Assembly (NCBI RefSeq): GCF_036170895.1
Contig: NZ_CP108036.1
Span: 186,001-250,000 of the forward strand
DNA from: Streptomyces erythrochromogenes
GTDB lineage: Bacteria > Actinomycetota > Actinomycetes > Streptomycetales > Streptomycetaceae
Direction of reading: 5' to 3'
DNA length: 64,000 nt
Numbering within the stretch: the stretch's first letter is position 1; the number at the start of each line of letters is the position of its first letter. The position numbers and the translations under genes are program-made. This document shows positions 1-7,839 of this stretch, piece after piece. Under the pieces are notes generated by a model. The model searched no databases, had not been told where the DNA came from, and worked only from the letters and a program-made list of their open reading frames with translations.

Positions 1-2
1 TT

Positions 3-242
3 CACGGACGAACTGGGCCTCAGGTCGAGTTCGCGGGCATCCGACTGATCGGCATGACGGTCTCGGCCGTTGACACAGCCCTGATCCAGCACATCGAAGA
101 ACGAGGTCTGGGCCTGGTGATCGGCTGTGGCGGCGATCTCGGCGTGGACGGCCTCAACATGTACGTCCGGGCCAGTAGGGCCGGGGACACCGCGGTGAGT
201 GAGGCCCGATTCTGCCAGGCGCAATGGGAGGACCACGGCTGA
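3..242 (+). CDS. C-terminal part of an unrecognised protein, cut by the window edge
   Basis: An open frame enters from the left edge without a start and runs 79 codons to a stop at 240-242. The residues include VDTALIQHIEERGLGLVIG and end CQAQWEDHG. The mixture of hydrophobic and charged residues looks like a globular protein, but I do not recognise the family. It is followed at once by an integrase-like fragment on the same strand, so it may itself be a remnant in an old integration site. An internal ATG at 54 is a possible alternative start. Confidence 0.45.
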   Translation, partial: HGRTGPQVEFAGIRLIGMTVSAVDTALIQHIEERGLGLVIGCGGDLGVDGLNMYVRASRAGDTAVSEARFCQAQWEDHG

Positions 243-499
243 TCCGCAAGGGCACAGCACCTCTCGCCACCGTGCTAGGCCGCCGCCTGGCCACCCACCA
301 CATCCCCAACCGGCCGGCCCGCGCCACCGCCCTGGTCGCCCTCGCCCAGGACCTCCCCCCAGCGGTCCTCGGACCGATGCTCGGCCTCCACCCCGTCACC
401 GCAGCCCAATGGCGACAGCGAGCCGCCACCGACTGGACCGCCTACCTCGAAGCCCGTAACACCAGCCAGGCACCGCGAGACGATACGACCGGGCCCTGA
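224..499 (+). pseudogene. C-terminal fragment resembling a Streptomyces integrase/recombinase tail
   Basis: This 91-codon stretch contains a run of small helices (IPNRPARATALVALAQDLP, then LGLHPVTAAQWRQRAATDW and TAYLEAR). I recall this pattern from the tails of phage- or plasmid-type integrase proteins in Streptomyces, where the LGLH...W...DW..YL segment closes the protein. Only the tail is present and no catalytic tyrosine or serine recombinase domain precedes it, so I read it as a remnant. It fits the mobile character of the window. The family match is from memory of the motif and is moderate. Confidence 0.4.
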
Positions 500-580
500 C
501 GGCCTGGCCGTTGCCCCACGCCATTCCTTCTCCAGGTCAGGAGCCGTTTTGAAGGGGTCCGGGATTGTCCGTCGCGTCCC

Positions 581-1774
581 TCACTGGAGTACGACGGTGA
601 CGCCCTTCTCGCGCAGGAGGTTCACGGTCTCCTCGAAGTAGGACCGGCCGCCGAGGTGGTGCAGGACGTGTCCGGCGAGGGCGTGGCGGGCGATGGCGGC
701 GTGGTGCCAGACGAGGGTGAACGGGGGGACGACGGAGAGTCCGCCGCCCAGGTAGTCCTGTACCGAGTCCAGACATCTGCCGTAGTTGGCGCCGGGACCG
801 AGCAGGGCTTCGCCGAGTGCCAGGAGCATGCTGGTCCTGTCGGTGACGTGCTGTCCGTCCAGGTGGTACGTCCCGTCGGACAGGCCCTCCGGCCCGTACG
901 GGCCGACGCGGGTGAGGTCCAGCCACTCGGACTGGCCTTTGGCGTCGAACTGTGCCCATTGGTTGGGCAGGGTCGGAACGCCGTCGGACCAGATCTCCCA
1001 GACTTGGCGGGCGGCCAGGGTGGGGCGGTCGTCGCCGGGGTCGGTGATGGTGACGTCGATCAGGGCTCCGCCGAGGACGGATGGGCGTGCCTCGACGGTG
1101 TCCAGGTCGAGGCGGTACCTGGTGATCGTTCGGCCGTGGCGGTCGAGGGGCCAGAGCGTGATCGGGTCGCCCTTCTGTGGAAGGGGACGACTCAGCAGGG
1201 TCAGAAGCGGTGCGGCGGGTTCGCAGCCGATCAGGTGCACGGGCTGGGTGGGTCGCTGCGGGCGCGGGGTGAGCAGGCCGTCGATGGAACGGCAACTGCC
1301 CGATGGGCTGTCTCCCTGGATCGAGGGGAACCACAGGTCGAACCGCGGGCTCGAAGGCAGCCGCTTGCGGCCCCAGTAGTCGTCCTCGCTGACGCCGGTG
1401 CCCACGACGATGTCCCAGCGCCCGGGATCGCCCGGGGTGGGCCAGCGGGCCAGGACAGTCGTGTCCTCCAGGTCCCAGAAGCGGGCCGGCCCGTCGTTCG
1501 AGGGATCCACAGGCTCGATCGAGAGCATTCCGTCCCCCAGCAGCCGCACCGGTTCGGCGCTGTCCGCCACGGCCTGGACCAGCAGGCTCTCGCGCGGGCA
1601 GCCGCGCAGCGTCAGGACCTCTCGCGGCAGCGGAGGCACGTCCATGAACAGGCCTTCGACCTCCGCGCACCGCCCCCACAGCACGCCCTCCTCCTCACCG
1701 CTGATGTCGTCCCGCACCAGGAGATACCGGACCGGGAAGGCCCGCTCCCACCCCACATGTTCCTCAGACCGCAC
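581..1774 (-). CDS. Protein with C-terminal barstar-like domain
   Basis: The product is 397 residues. Residues about 303-397 match the barstar (barnase inhibitor) family as it occurs in Streptomyces: YHLDGQHVTDRTSMLLALGE, then GPGANYGRCLDSVQDYLGGG, the PFTLVWHHAA strand and a final GVTVVLQ strand. Barstars are small cytoplasmic proteins that bind and block secreted barnase-type RNases. Here the domain follows about 300 residues that I do not recognise, with Trp-rich segments and no signal peptide. Such N-terminal extensions occur in Streptomyces barstar-like proteins, which may serve as immunity proteins. No barnase-like toxin gene is next to it. The gene stands alone between fragments. Confidence 0.7.
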   Translation of the reverse strand: MRSEEHVGWERAFPVRYLLVRDDISGEEEGVLWGRCAEVEGLFMDVPPLPREVLTLRGCPRESLLVQAVADSAEPVRLLGDGMLSIEPVDPSNDGPARFWDLEDTTVLARWPTPGDPGRWDIVVGTGVSEDDYWGRKRLPSSPRFDLWFPSIQGDSPSGSCRSIDGLLTPRPQRPTQPVHLIGCEPAAPLLTLLSRPLPQKGDPITLWPLDRHGRTITRYRLDLDTVEARPSVLGGALIDVTITDPGDDRPTLAARQVWEIWSDGVPTLPNQWAQFDAKGQSEWLDLTRVGPYGPEGLSDGTYHLDGQHVTDRTSMLLALGEALLGPGANYGRCLDSVQDYLGGGLSVVPPFTLVWHHAAIARHALAGHVLHHLGGRSYFEETVNLLREKGVTVVLQ

Positions 1775-1875
1775 GCTTCTCCATTGCTACCAGGCTGTCT
1801 TGGCGCGCCAACCCTACGGCTCGCTGACGCCGAAGCCCTCCGAATATCGCGTGCTTGGAATGACGCTCCCCGCCA

Positions 1876-2004
1876 GTCGGCGGCTACGCCTGGGACGCCA
1901 CCCGGCGCGAGGCATACGCCAACGACCAGAACAGCCCCGACACCCTCATCGCGGTCTCCGCCGCCTCCAACCGCAGCGAGAGCGACAAGGACCCGGCGCA
2001 GTGA
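1876..2004 (+). pseudogene. Fragment of a secreted HNH endonuclease-type (DUF1524) protein
   Basis: A 42-codon frame ends at 2002-2004 and contains GYAWDATRREAYAND, then SPDTLIAVSAASNRSESDKD. This matches the core of the GmrSD-type HNH endonuclease family (DUF1524), where W-D-A-x-x-R-x-x-Y-A-N-D and the S-N-R-S-K-x-D-x-D-P motifs are typical. The His-bearing N-terminal half and the C-terminal WxP segment are missing. On the opposite strand immediately downstream (about 2010-2115) another short coding-like stretch includes HPYNEAVAAFYVQASGGPG, so two convergent remnants abut here. Confidence 0.5.
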
Positions 2005-2290
2005 GCACGGGCGTGTAGAGGGTGCCCGGGCCGCCGGAGGCTTGGACGTAGAACGCGGCGACAGCCTCGTTGTACGGGTGGCTGTAGACACGAGAACGCG
2101 AGTCGTTCTTTGACGACTTCGGAAGTGACTTCGGGTGCCGCCACCATGATCAATGTCGAGGGGTTCGGGAGTCACTGATGGCGGTCGGACGCGTCCTGCG
2201 GTTTGTCTCAGGGCTGTCGCGACGCCGAAGTGGAGCGACGGTCGGCCGCGATCCGGGCACCTGCCGCACCTCGTGATCGTTGCGAAGGTT

Positions 2291-2860
2291 GTGATCGAAC
2301 CCAAGCGCGTCATCGCGACCCTCGCAGTTGCCCTTGTCGGCGCCGCGACCCTCACCTCACCCAGTGCGGCCGCCGGTATGGCCCCGTATGAGCCCACCCA
2401 CGCAGGGCCGCGCGTGGTGAGCAGCCTGGCGGCACCCGCCAGCGCGACGGTCACGGAAGGGCAGGTCAAAGAGGTCGCACCTGGGGGCGTGATTACCTAT
2501 CCGAGCGTCACCAGCTGCCTCACCGTGACTGTGCGGTTGAGGGGCGGCGGCCTCGTCGGTGCTCACGCCAGCCTGTTTCAGGTACCGGGTGAACTGCGAT
2601 CCGATGAGATTCTGGGCGCGCTCAAGCAACTCGTCGGCGAGCGCCCTGTGGCTGCGATCGAGGTCAGGGGGGCCGTCGGCGCCTGGCATCCGAGCTACTT
2701 CGTGAAAGCGCTGGAGAGCTACGGCGAGGGGGAGCAGGTGCCGATTTCGGAAGGCCCGGACTTCAACGGGATTGCCCAGGCGGTGTCGCGGGGACTCGGG
2801 CTGCCCCGCGGCCGTGTCACGGTCGAGGACGTGCCTGACGGGGACCAGACCATCAGGTGA
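2291..2860 (+). CDS. Secreted protein with CheD-like Cys-His deamidase fold signature
   Basis: From the GTG at 2291 the product is 189 residues, starting VIEPKRVIATLAVALVG and reaching an Ala-rich signal-peptide cleavage region near residue 28. A GTG at 2273 and an ATG at 2153 are also in frame, but neither has a clear ribosome binding site. Residues 69-100 (TYPSVTSCLTVTVRLRGGG followed by LVGAHASLF) resemble the CheD glutamine deamidase core, where a Thr, a Cys and a His 16-17 residues later form the active site; here they would be Thr69 or Thr74, Cys76 and His92. CheD is cytoplasmic and modifies chemoreceptors, whereas a secreted version without chemotaxis genes nearby would have another target. 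The family link is my inference from motif spacing. Confidence 0.55.
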   Translation: MIEPKRVIATLAVALVGAATLTSPSAAAGMAPYEPTHAGPRVVSSLAAPASATVTEGQVKEVAPGGVITYPSVTSCLTVTVRLRGGGLVGAHASLFQVPGELRSDEILGALKQLVGERPVAAIEVRGAVGAWHPSYFVKALESYGEGEQVPISEGPDFNGIAQAVSRGLGLPRGRVTVEDVPDGDQTIR

Positions 2861-3392
2861 CGAAGCCGATCATCACGCCAACGGGCGGTGCGCCCCGCTG
2901 CAGCCCGAGAACCGGAGCTGCTTCACGCGATGACTACGGCCGCAGAGCCCGGGTGACCGCCTCCCGTTCTCGTAAACACCGCCTATTCGCGCGAGCGTAC
3001 GACTCCCAGTATCGCGTCAAAACGACGTTGCTTGCTACTCGCGTACACAGCCGTACGGGTCCTTGGGATCGTGGAGGGCGGTGGCAGTTGTGTGGTCCAG
3101 GACGCCTGCGATCGGCCTCACTACGCGGCCGATGCGGTCTGGCGGGCGCCGAGTCGTAACAGGAGGCCGCGGGCCTTGGCCTCGACCTCCTCGCTCGGGA
3201 CGGTGCCCAGCATGGAGGCGAGCTCGGCGCGGGTCTGCTCAGCGCGCTCCGCGTACTCGGCCCGGGGCGGCCAGCCCTATGCGGCCGAGCGGGGGACAGC
3301 TGTACCGGGTGGCGTAGCGACCCGCTACCCAGGCCGACGCAGCGGGCATTGATGGCGAAGCCATTCCCCCGCCTGTGAGGAGCTGACCGTCG
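2861..3392 (+). other. Intergenic region with one minus-strand gene fragment
   Basis: No complete gene is visible in these 532 bases. On the minus strand about 3126-3270 there is a coding-like stretch without start (AEYAERAEQTRAELASMLGT, then EEVEAKARGLLLRLGARQ) that ends at a stop at 3126-3128 and has an upstream in-frame stop. It looks like the helical tail of a lost protein that I cannot identify. Confidence 0.4.
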
Positions 3393-3668
3393 ATGTTGGA
3401 GCGCACTCGGAGCAAGAAGCGGACCGAGATCACGTTCGTGTTGCCCGCCGGCCATCCGGCCGGTGAGGTCAGCGTGGTCGGTGACTTCAACGACTGGCGG
3501 CCCGGCGCCCATCCCATGATCGAGCGCCCGGACGGAAGCCGCGCGGTCACGGTCGCCTTCCCGGTGGACCAGCAGCACGGGTTCCGCTACCTCGCCGACG
3601 GCGGCCACTGGCTCGACGAAGAAGGGGCGGACGGCCACGACGGCCGCAACTGCCTCCTGCACACCTGA
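3393..3668 (+). CDS. Isoamylase early-set / CBM48-like small protein
   Basis: This 91-residue protein is essentially one glycogen-binding-type domain. It has the KRTEITFVLPAGHPAGEVSV strand, the GDFNDWRPGAHPM motif typical of AMPK-beta/isoamylase early-set (CBM48-like) domains, and a terminal FRYLADGGHWLDEEGADGHD stretch. Streptomyces encode several stand-alone proteins like this; their role is not well established, but carbohydrate binding in the cytoplasm is the usual inference. The ATG at 3393 is preceded by GAGGAGCTG. It lies 43 bases upstream of the PRC-barrel gene on the same strand and may be cotranscribed with it. Confidence 0.85.
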   Translation: MLERTRSKKRTEITFVLPAGHPAGEVSVVGDFNDWRPGAHPMIERPDGSRAVTVAFPVDQQHGFRYLADGGHWLDEEGADGHDGRNCLLHT

Positions 3669-3711
3669 CCCTCCGCACGATCACGGACTCTGGCCCAGAA
3701 GGAGAACACCT

Positions 3712-4062
3712 GTGACCGACGACATGTGGAGCTACAACCCCGCGTCGCACTACACGCCCGGCACCAGCCTGGTCGGCTTCAAGGTCGAAGCCAGCGACGG
3801 GAGCATCGGCAAGGTCGACGAGGACACCGACGAGGTCGGCGCCTCCTACATCGTCGTCGACACCGGCCCGTGGATCTTCGGCAAGGAAGTCCTCATCCCC
3901 GCTGGCACCGTCGTCCGCGTCGACATCGAGGAGAAGACGATCAACGTCAACCTCACCAAGGACCAGATCAAGGACTCCCCCGAGTACGACAAGGACAAGC
4001 ACCGCGGTAACGCCGCCTACCGTGACCAGCTCGGCCAGTACTACGGCCGCGACCGCGGCTGA
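3712..4062 (+). CDS. PRC-barrel domain protein
   Basis: The GTG at 3712 follows a clear AGAAGGAGAA ribosome binding site and gives 116 residues. The order is a short N-terminus, then a PRC-barrel (GFKVEASDGSIGKVDEDTDE, VVDTGPWIFGKEVLIPAG, then VDIEEKTINVNLTKDQIKDS) and a charged tail ending QYYGRDRG. PRC-barrels are found in the photosynthetic H subunit and in RimM; small Streptomyces versions are often associated with stress responses. The substrate or partner cannot be told from sequence. A strong hairpin at 4075-4112 follows the stop and should terminate the transcript. Confidence 0.85.
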   Translation: MTDDMWSYNPASHYTPGTSLVGFKVEASDGSIGKVDEDTDEVGASYIVVDTGPWIFGKEVLIPAGTVVRVDIEEKTINVNLTKDQIKDSPEYDKDKHRGNAAYRDQLGQYYGRDRG

Positions 4063-4074
4063 GCCCAGCTCGCC

Positions 4075-4112
4075 GGGCTGCGGCTCCCCACCACGCAAGG
4101 GAGCCGCAGCCC
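4075..4112 (+). terminator. 14-bp perfect stem-loop after the PRC-barrel gene
   Basis: Arms 4075-4088 and 4099-4112 are exactly complementary with a 10-base loop. It starts 12 bases after the PRC-barrel stop. There is no T-run, which is usual for Streptomyces terminators. Confidence 0.7.
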
Positions 4113-4332
4113 GCTGAGGGGCCGGCGCGATCGTCGGGCCGAACTCCGTCCGGCAGCAGAGCCGGGTCAGGGCCGCGCGGCAGCTGCGGGGCCCCGACCG
4201 CGTGCGCCTGAGATCCGGTCGATGTCGCCGGACACGTCCGGTGACCCGCTGTTCGGGTCGGGCTGCACGGGGCGGCCCGCATGCGCCGTGCGCTGTCCCA
4301 CCGTCCCGCCGTCCGCAGGACGGTGCTGAAGA

Positions 4333-4536
4333 TCAGGCCGGGTTGATGTTCTCGGCCTGGGGGCCCTTCTGGCCCTGGGTGACGTCGAACGTCACGACCT
4401 GGCCCTCCTGGAGCTCGCGGAAGCCCGAGGAGTTGATCGCGGAGTAGTGGGCGAAGACGTCCGGGCCGCCGCCGTCCTGGGCGATGAAGCCGAAGCCCTT
4501 CTCCGCGTTGAACCACTTCACAGTTCCCGTAGCCAT
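4333..4536 (-). CDS. Cold-shock protein (CspA family)
   Basis: The 67-residue product is a single cold-shock domain: [18 protein letters not shown] contains the RNP1 motif (KGFGFI), DVFAHYSAI the RNP2 motif, and [19 protein letters not shown] closes the barrel. Such proteins bind single-stranded nucleic acid and act as RNA chaperones. Length and motifs are canonical. The upstream region on the minus strand is cut 84 bases away by the left end of an IS21 element (4621), so its native promoter or long cold-shock leader has probably been separated from the gene. A MerR-type regulator on the other side of the element (7840-8160) may have been its original neighbour. Confidence 0.95.
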   Translation of the reverse strand: MATGTVKWFNAEKGFGFIAQDGGGPDVFAHYSAINSSGFRELQEGQVVTFDVTQGQKGPQAENINPA

Positions 4537-4703
4537 GTCTCATGCCTTCCAGCCGATGATGCCTCCCACGACGTGCGGAAGGCGGAGGTGATCGCCCTGG
4601 TTCCTGCGGCACAGCACAGCTGTGGACGTTCGCGTAATTCCCCAGGGGTAAGTTCACGTAATTCCCCAGGCGCCCGTCTGGCCGGGGCTCGTGATTCGTC
4701 TCG

Positions 4704-5081
4704 TCAGAGGTCGACGCGATGCTCAGGAGCCGATGGGTCATCGACGGAGCCGTAGCGCAAGACGACGTGTGCCGGGCGGAACGGCAGGTCGTTCAGGATG
4801 GGTGCCATGACGGCGAAGAGTGCGTCGGCGTCCGGTCCGTAGGCGTAGAGGACGACCTCGCCTCCTCCGTACTCGTTTCCGTCGAACTCGCCGACGTCGG
4901 CTTGCTCGATCGCCTCGGTCAGGAGGGACTGGGCCTGGCGGACGACCTCTCGTTGGCTTGGCTCGCCGAGGCCGTCATCGGCCAGTTGATAGTGAGCGAT
5001 GACGGCGTGCTCAACGTCGGCTTCTGCTTCGTCTGTTTCAGCCATGCGGGAAACGATCTCATCCCGGACCGGCATCCTCAC
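4704..5081 (-). CDS. Passenger gene of unknown function inside the IS21 element
   Basis: This 125-residue acidic protein begins MRMPVRDEIVSRMAETDEAE (an internal ATG at 5045 is an alternative start) and has an N-terminal helical half (VVRQAQSLLTEAIEQADVG) followed by an alpha/beta half, NEYGGGEVVLYAYGPDADAL and FRPAHVVLRYGSVDDPSA, ending EHRVDL. Similar small hypothetical proteins are common in Streptomyces, but I do not recognise an assigned function. It lies between the element's left terminal repeats and istB, in the same orientation and 25 bases after the istB stop, so it is carried by the element and probably cotranscribed. Confidence 0.7.
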   Translation of the reverse strand: MRMPVRDEIVSRMAETDEAEADVEHAVIAHYQLADDGLGEPSQREVVRQAQSLLTEAIEQADVGEFDGNEYGGGEVVLYAYGPDADALFAVMAPILNDLPFRPAHVVLRYGSVDDPSAPEHRVDL

Positions 5082-5106
5082 CAGCCTGGCCCTCCGGGAC
5101 GTGGTC

Positions 5107-5880
5107 CTAGGTGATCGTGGGCTTGGCAGGCTTGTCGGTCGGGTTCTTGGGCCGCTTGTTCGGGCGGTAGCTGGGGCCGTTCATGATGACCTGGTGGCTG
5201 GTGTTGATCAGCCGGTCCAGGAGCGACTCGGCGACGACGGGGTTAGGGAAGAGGGGATACCAATCGCTGGGTGCCCGGTTGCTGGTGATGATCAGGGACC
5301 GGCCCTGCCGCTCGCTGACAAGTTCGTAGAGGTCATCGGCCTGGGACGCTCCGAGCTGACGCATGGCGAAGTCGTCGAGGATGAGCACGTCGGGCCGTAC
5401 CAGTTCACGGATCCGCTTGTCCCAGGTGCGGTCTGCGTGGCCGCCGGCGAGGTCCGCGAGGATCCGGCTGGTCTTGGCGAAGCGGACGTGGGCGCCCTGG
5501 CGGACCGCGAGGTGACCGAGGGCCTGGGCGACGTGTGTCTTTCCGACCCCGACCGGGCCGAAGAGGATGACCGACTCGCCGGAGTGGAGCCAGCGCAGGG
5601 CTCCGAGGTCGCGGATCTGGGCGGCCGGGAGCTTCGAGGAGGCGGTGAAGTCGAACTCCTCCAGGGTGACCTGCTGCTCGAACTTTGCCCGTGCCAGGCG
5701 TCGTTGGAAGGCGACGGTCTCACGGCGGGTGATCTCGTCCTGGCAGAGGACCTGCAGGAAGTCCAGGTGTCCGAGCTCGCCGCCGTGGGCCTGGGCCAGG
5801 CGGGCATCGAGGGTTTCCAGCATCCCTGAGAGTCGCAGCGACTTCAGCGACTCACGCAGGGCGGAATCCATCACGCTCAT
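5107..5880 (-). CDS. istB: IS21-family helper ATPase IstB
   Basis: The 257-residue protein has a Walker A motif at 108-115 (GPVGVGKT), a Walker B at about 164-170 (VLILDDFAM) and a sensor segment SLIITSNRAPSDWYPLF, as in the DnaC/IstB AAA+ ATPases. IstB assists the transposase by target DNA selection and strand transfer. The ATG overlaps the istA stop by one base (TGATG), so translation is coupled. The C-terminal tail is rich in Lys and Pro. It appears intact. Confidence 0.95.
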   Translation of the reverse strand: MSVMDSALRESLKSLRLSGMLETLDARLAQAHGGELGHLDFLQVLCQDEITRRETVAFQRRLARAKFEQQVTLEEFDFTASSKLPAAQIRDLGALRWLHSGESVILFGPVGVGKTHVAQALGHLAVRQGAHVRFAKTSRILADLAGGHADRTWDKRIRELVRPDVLILDDFAMRQLGASQADDLYELVSERQGRSLIITSNRAPSDWYPLFPNPVVAESLLDRLINTSHQVIMNGPSYRPNKRPKNPTDKPAKPTIT

Positions 5881-7496
5881 CAGATGCTTCCCTCAGCTTC
5901 GCCGTGGACCTGGTCGTCGTGGAGCTCATCCGCCGTCTCGGCCGGGGCGACGGAGGCGAACAGCCGCTTGGGCCCGTGGAGGAAGGCCGCGGCTCCCGCG
6001 TCCCCACTCGATTCGGGCTCCGGATCGGTCTCAGTGCCGGCGATCAGGATGCCCTTGATGGTTCGGTAGGACGGATCTCCGACCGTGATGGCCCTCGCGC
6101 AGGCGGCCTCCAGCCTCGCGTCGCCGTACTTCTTCTTCAGGCCGAGGATTCCCTGGGCGGCGCGGAGCCGGTAGAGCGCGTTGACCTCCAGCAGCTGGTC
6201 GACGACGGTCCGGCAGGCGTCACCGACCTCGGATGCCTGGGTCCGGCACCAGATCGGCGTGCGCATCTGGAAGGCGATCTTCTCCGGCGGGTAGTCGGTC
6301 CTGTCGGTGCGTTTGCCCTGCTCAAGTGCCACGTGGGTCTTGACCAGGTCGCCGTCGAGGAAGACCTGCACCATCGTGGCGGTCGAGCGGACGTCGACCC
6401 GGCGGCCGATCAGCTTCCAGGGAACCGAGTAGAGAGTGCGGCCGACCTTGACGTGGATGTCCGGCCCGACCACTGCCGTTGACCAGCGAGCCAGCACGAA
6501 CGGAGTGGGCGGCAGAGGCAGCAAGGTCTCGGCTTCGACGGCCTCGAACACCGCCATCGGGGCGGCTCCCTGCAGTGGCCTGCACTGCCGCCGGCCCGCC
6601 ACCTTCTGGCTCCAGGTCACAGCCTCGGCCTGCATGTGCTCGATCGAGGTGAACTCCCGCCCGCGCCAGAACGAGTCCCGGATATAGGGCATCGGCCGCT
6701 CGACCCGCGGCTTGTCCTTGGGCCGGGCAGCACGGGCCGGATCCACCAGTGCCCCGTAGTGGGTGGCGAGCTCGGCATACGCCTTGTTGATCTTCGGGTC
6801 GTAGAGATCGGGCTTGTCGACCCCGGTCCGTAGGTTGTCCGGCACCAGCCGGCGCGGGACGCCCCCGAAGTAGCGGAAGGCGGCGACGTGGGCTTCGGTC
6901 CAGGCGTGCTGGTGCAGGTAGAGGACTGGGCGGACGAACATGTGCCGCAAGCACGGCAGCACCATCACGAAGGCCCAGATCCGGTGCCGCTTGCCGGTCT
7001 TCGGATTGGTCCACTGGCCGAGGTGGCCGTAGTCGATCTGAGCCTCCGAGCCAGGCTCGACGTCATCGCGCAAGACCGTGACCTGCGACCTTGTCCTCTC
7101 GTCGGGCAGCGTGGCATGCACCCAGCGGCGGAACGAGGAGATCGACACGTCCAGCTTGTGCTCGTCCCGCAGGCGCTGGTGGATCGTGGAGACCGTCACC
7201 GTCCCCAGCAGGTTCTTGATGTAGTCGCGGTGCTGGTCGATGTCGGGCCAGGTGATCTGCCGCAGTCGCCGGTCGCCGAGTTCGGGGAACCAGCTCTTGA
7301 TCAGCTTGGCCCAGTCGGCCTCCCGCATCGGCGGCCCGCCGGGCGTGATCCCGGATGCCTCCGCCGGCTCCAGGTACTTCCTGATCGTCTTGCGGTCCAC
7401 CCCCAGCGACGCGGCCAGCTCGCTCTTCGAGCGGCCCGCGTACCAGTGGACGTAGATCTCGGTGATGTCGACCACGACGAACGTTCTCCTTGCCAT
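5880..7496 (-). CDS. istA: IS21-family transposase IstA
   Basis: The 538-residue protein has an N-terminal helix-turn-helix (GRSKSELAASLGVDRKTIRK, residues 21-40) and an rve-type DDE catalytic core. The acidic triad is visible as QIDYGHLG (Asp155), RLVPDNLRTG (Asp220) and PRVERPM (Glu266). A C-terminal Mu-transposase-like beta domain follows. Length is normal for the family and no frameshift is visible, so the element may still be active. It is coupled to istB by the one-base stop/start overlap. Confidence 0.95.
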   Translation of the reverse strand: MARRTFVVVDITEIYVHWYAGRSKSELAASLGVDRKTIRKYLEPAEASGITPGGPPMREADWAKLIKSWFPELGDRRLRQITWPDIDQHRDYIKNLLGTVTVSTIHQRLRDEHKLDVSISSFRRWVHATLPDERTRSQVTVLRDDVEPGSEAQIDYGHLGQWTNPKTGKRHRIWAFVMVLPCLRHMFVRPVLYLHQHAWTEAHVAAFRYFGGVPRRLVPDNLRTGVDKPDLYDPKINKAYAELATHYGALVDPARAARPKDKPRVERPMPYIRDSFWRGREFTSIEHMQAEAVTWSQKVAGRRQCRPLQGAAPMAVFEAVEAETLLPLPPTPFVLARWSTAVVGPDIHVKVGRTLYSVPWKLIGRRVDVRSTATMVQVFLDGDLVKTHVALEQGKRTDRTDYPPEKIAFQMRTPIWCRTQASEVGDACRTVVDQLLEVNALYRLRAAQGILGLKKKYGDARLEAACARAITVGDPSYRTIKGILIAGTETDPEPESSGDAGAAAFLHGPKRLFASVAPAETADELHDDQVHGEAEGSI

Positions 7497-7682
7497 TCGG
7501 GCTGACCATCGGCCTTCCGAACCACAGGCCCAGGGCCGCCCACACGCCTCCGCGATGACCAGGTCCCTCGATCCCGAACTCCGTCGTACCCATGGCCAAT
7601 TAGGAGAAGTCGGGATGAGGAATTACATGAAGCTCAAACCACCCGAGATGGGGAAAAACGTGAACGCTCACAACAGCAAAAC

Positions 7683-7702
7683 GCCCACGCCGAGGCGTGG
7701 GC
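7683..7702. terminator. Small GC-rich hairpin beside the IS21 insertion
   Basis: Arms 7683-7691 and 7694-7702 are a perfect 9-bp inverted repeat with a 2-base loop, 10 bases outside the element's right end. On the minus strand it lies downstream of the MerR-type gene and could be its terminator. Confidence 0.4.
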
Positions 7703-7839
7703 AAAGGGGAACTTCCGAACCACGACAGCTGACGCAGACGCTACACGCCCTCACACGCTGTCACCACTGGAAACGAGTACGCGTCATGCCGTGACAGGGT
7801 GCGCGCGGGCCATCGAGGACCGGCATGCGCGGCCCCCGC

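Larger units (their letters stand above)
4621..7672 (-). mobile_element. Complete IS21-family element with passenger gene and 5-bp target duplication
   Basis: The left end 4621-4644 (starting TGTGGACGTTCGCGTAATTC) and the reverse complement of 7649-7672 (starting TGTGAGCGTTCACG) match at 19 of 24 positions. Both ends begin TGTG. The five bases outside each end are identical, ACAGC at 4616-4620 and at 7673-7677, which is a target-site duplication in the 4-8 bp range known for IS21. Further internal copies of the repeat occur at 4651-4669 and 7615-7632, as expected for multiple transposase-binding sites. Contents on the minus strand: istA (5880-7496), istB (5107-5880) and a third gene (4704-5081). 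Total length is 3052 bp, longer than a bare IS21. Confidence 0.85.

Noticed and set aside
537..1679. Long minus-strand frame of 380 codons overlapping the barstar-domain gene
   Set aside because: Arg/Pro-rich shadow of the 397-residue frame with no motif; the barstar frame has clear family similarity.
656..2113. Plus-strand frame of 485 codons
   Set aside because: Antisense to the barstar-domain gene; composition reflects GC-rich codon bias on the other strand.
5904..7505. Long plus-strand frames antisense to istA
   Set aside because: They mirror the DDE transposase gene and have no start sites or motifs.
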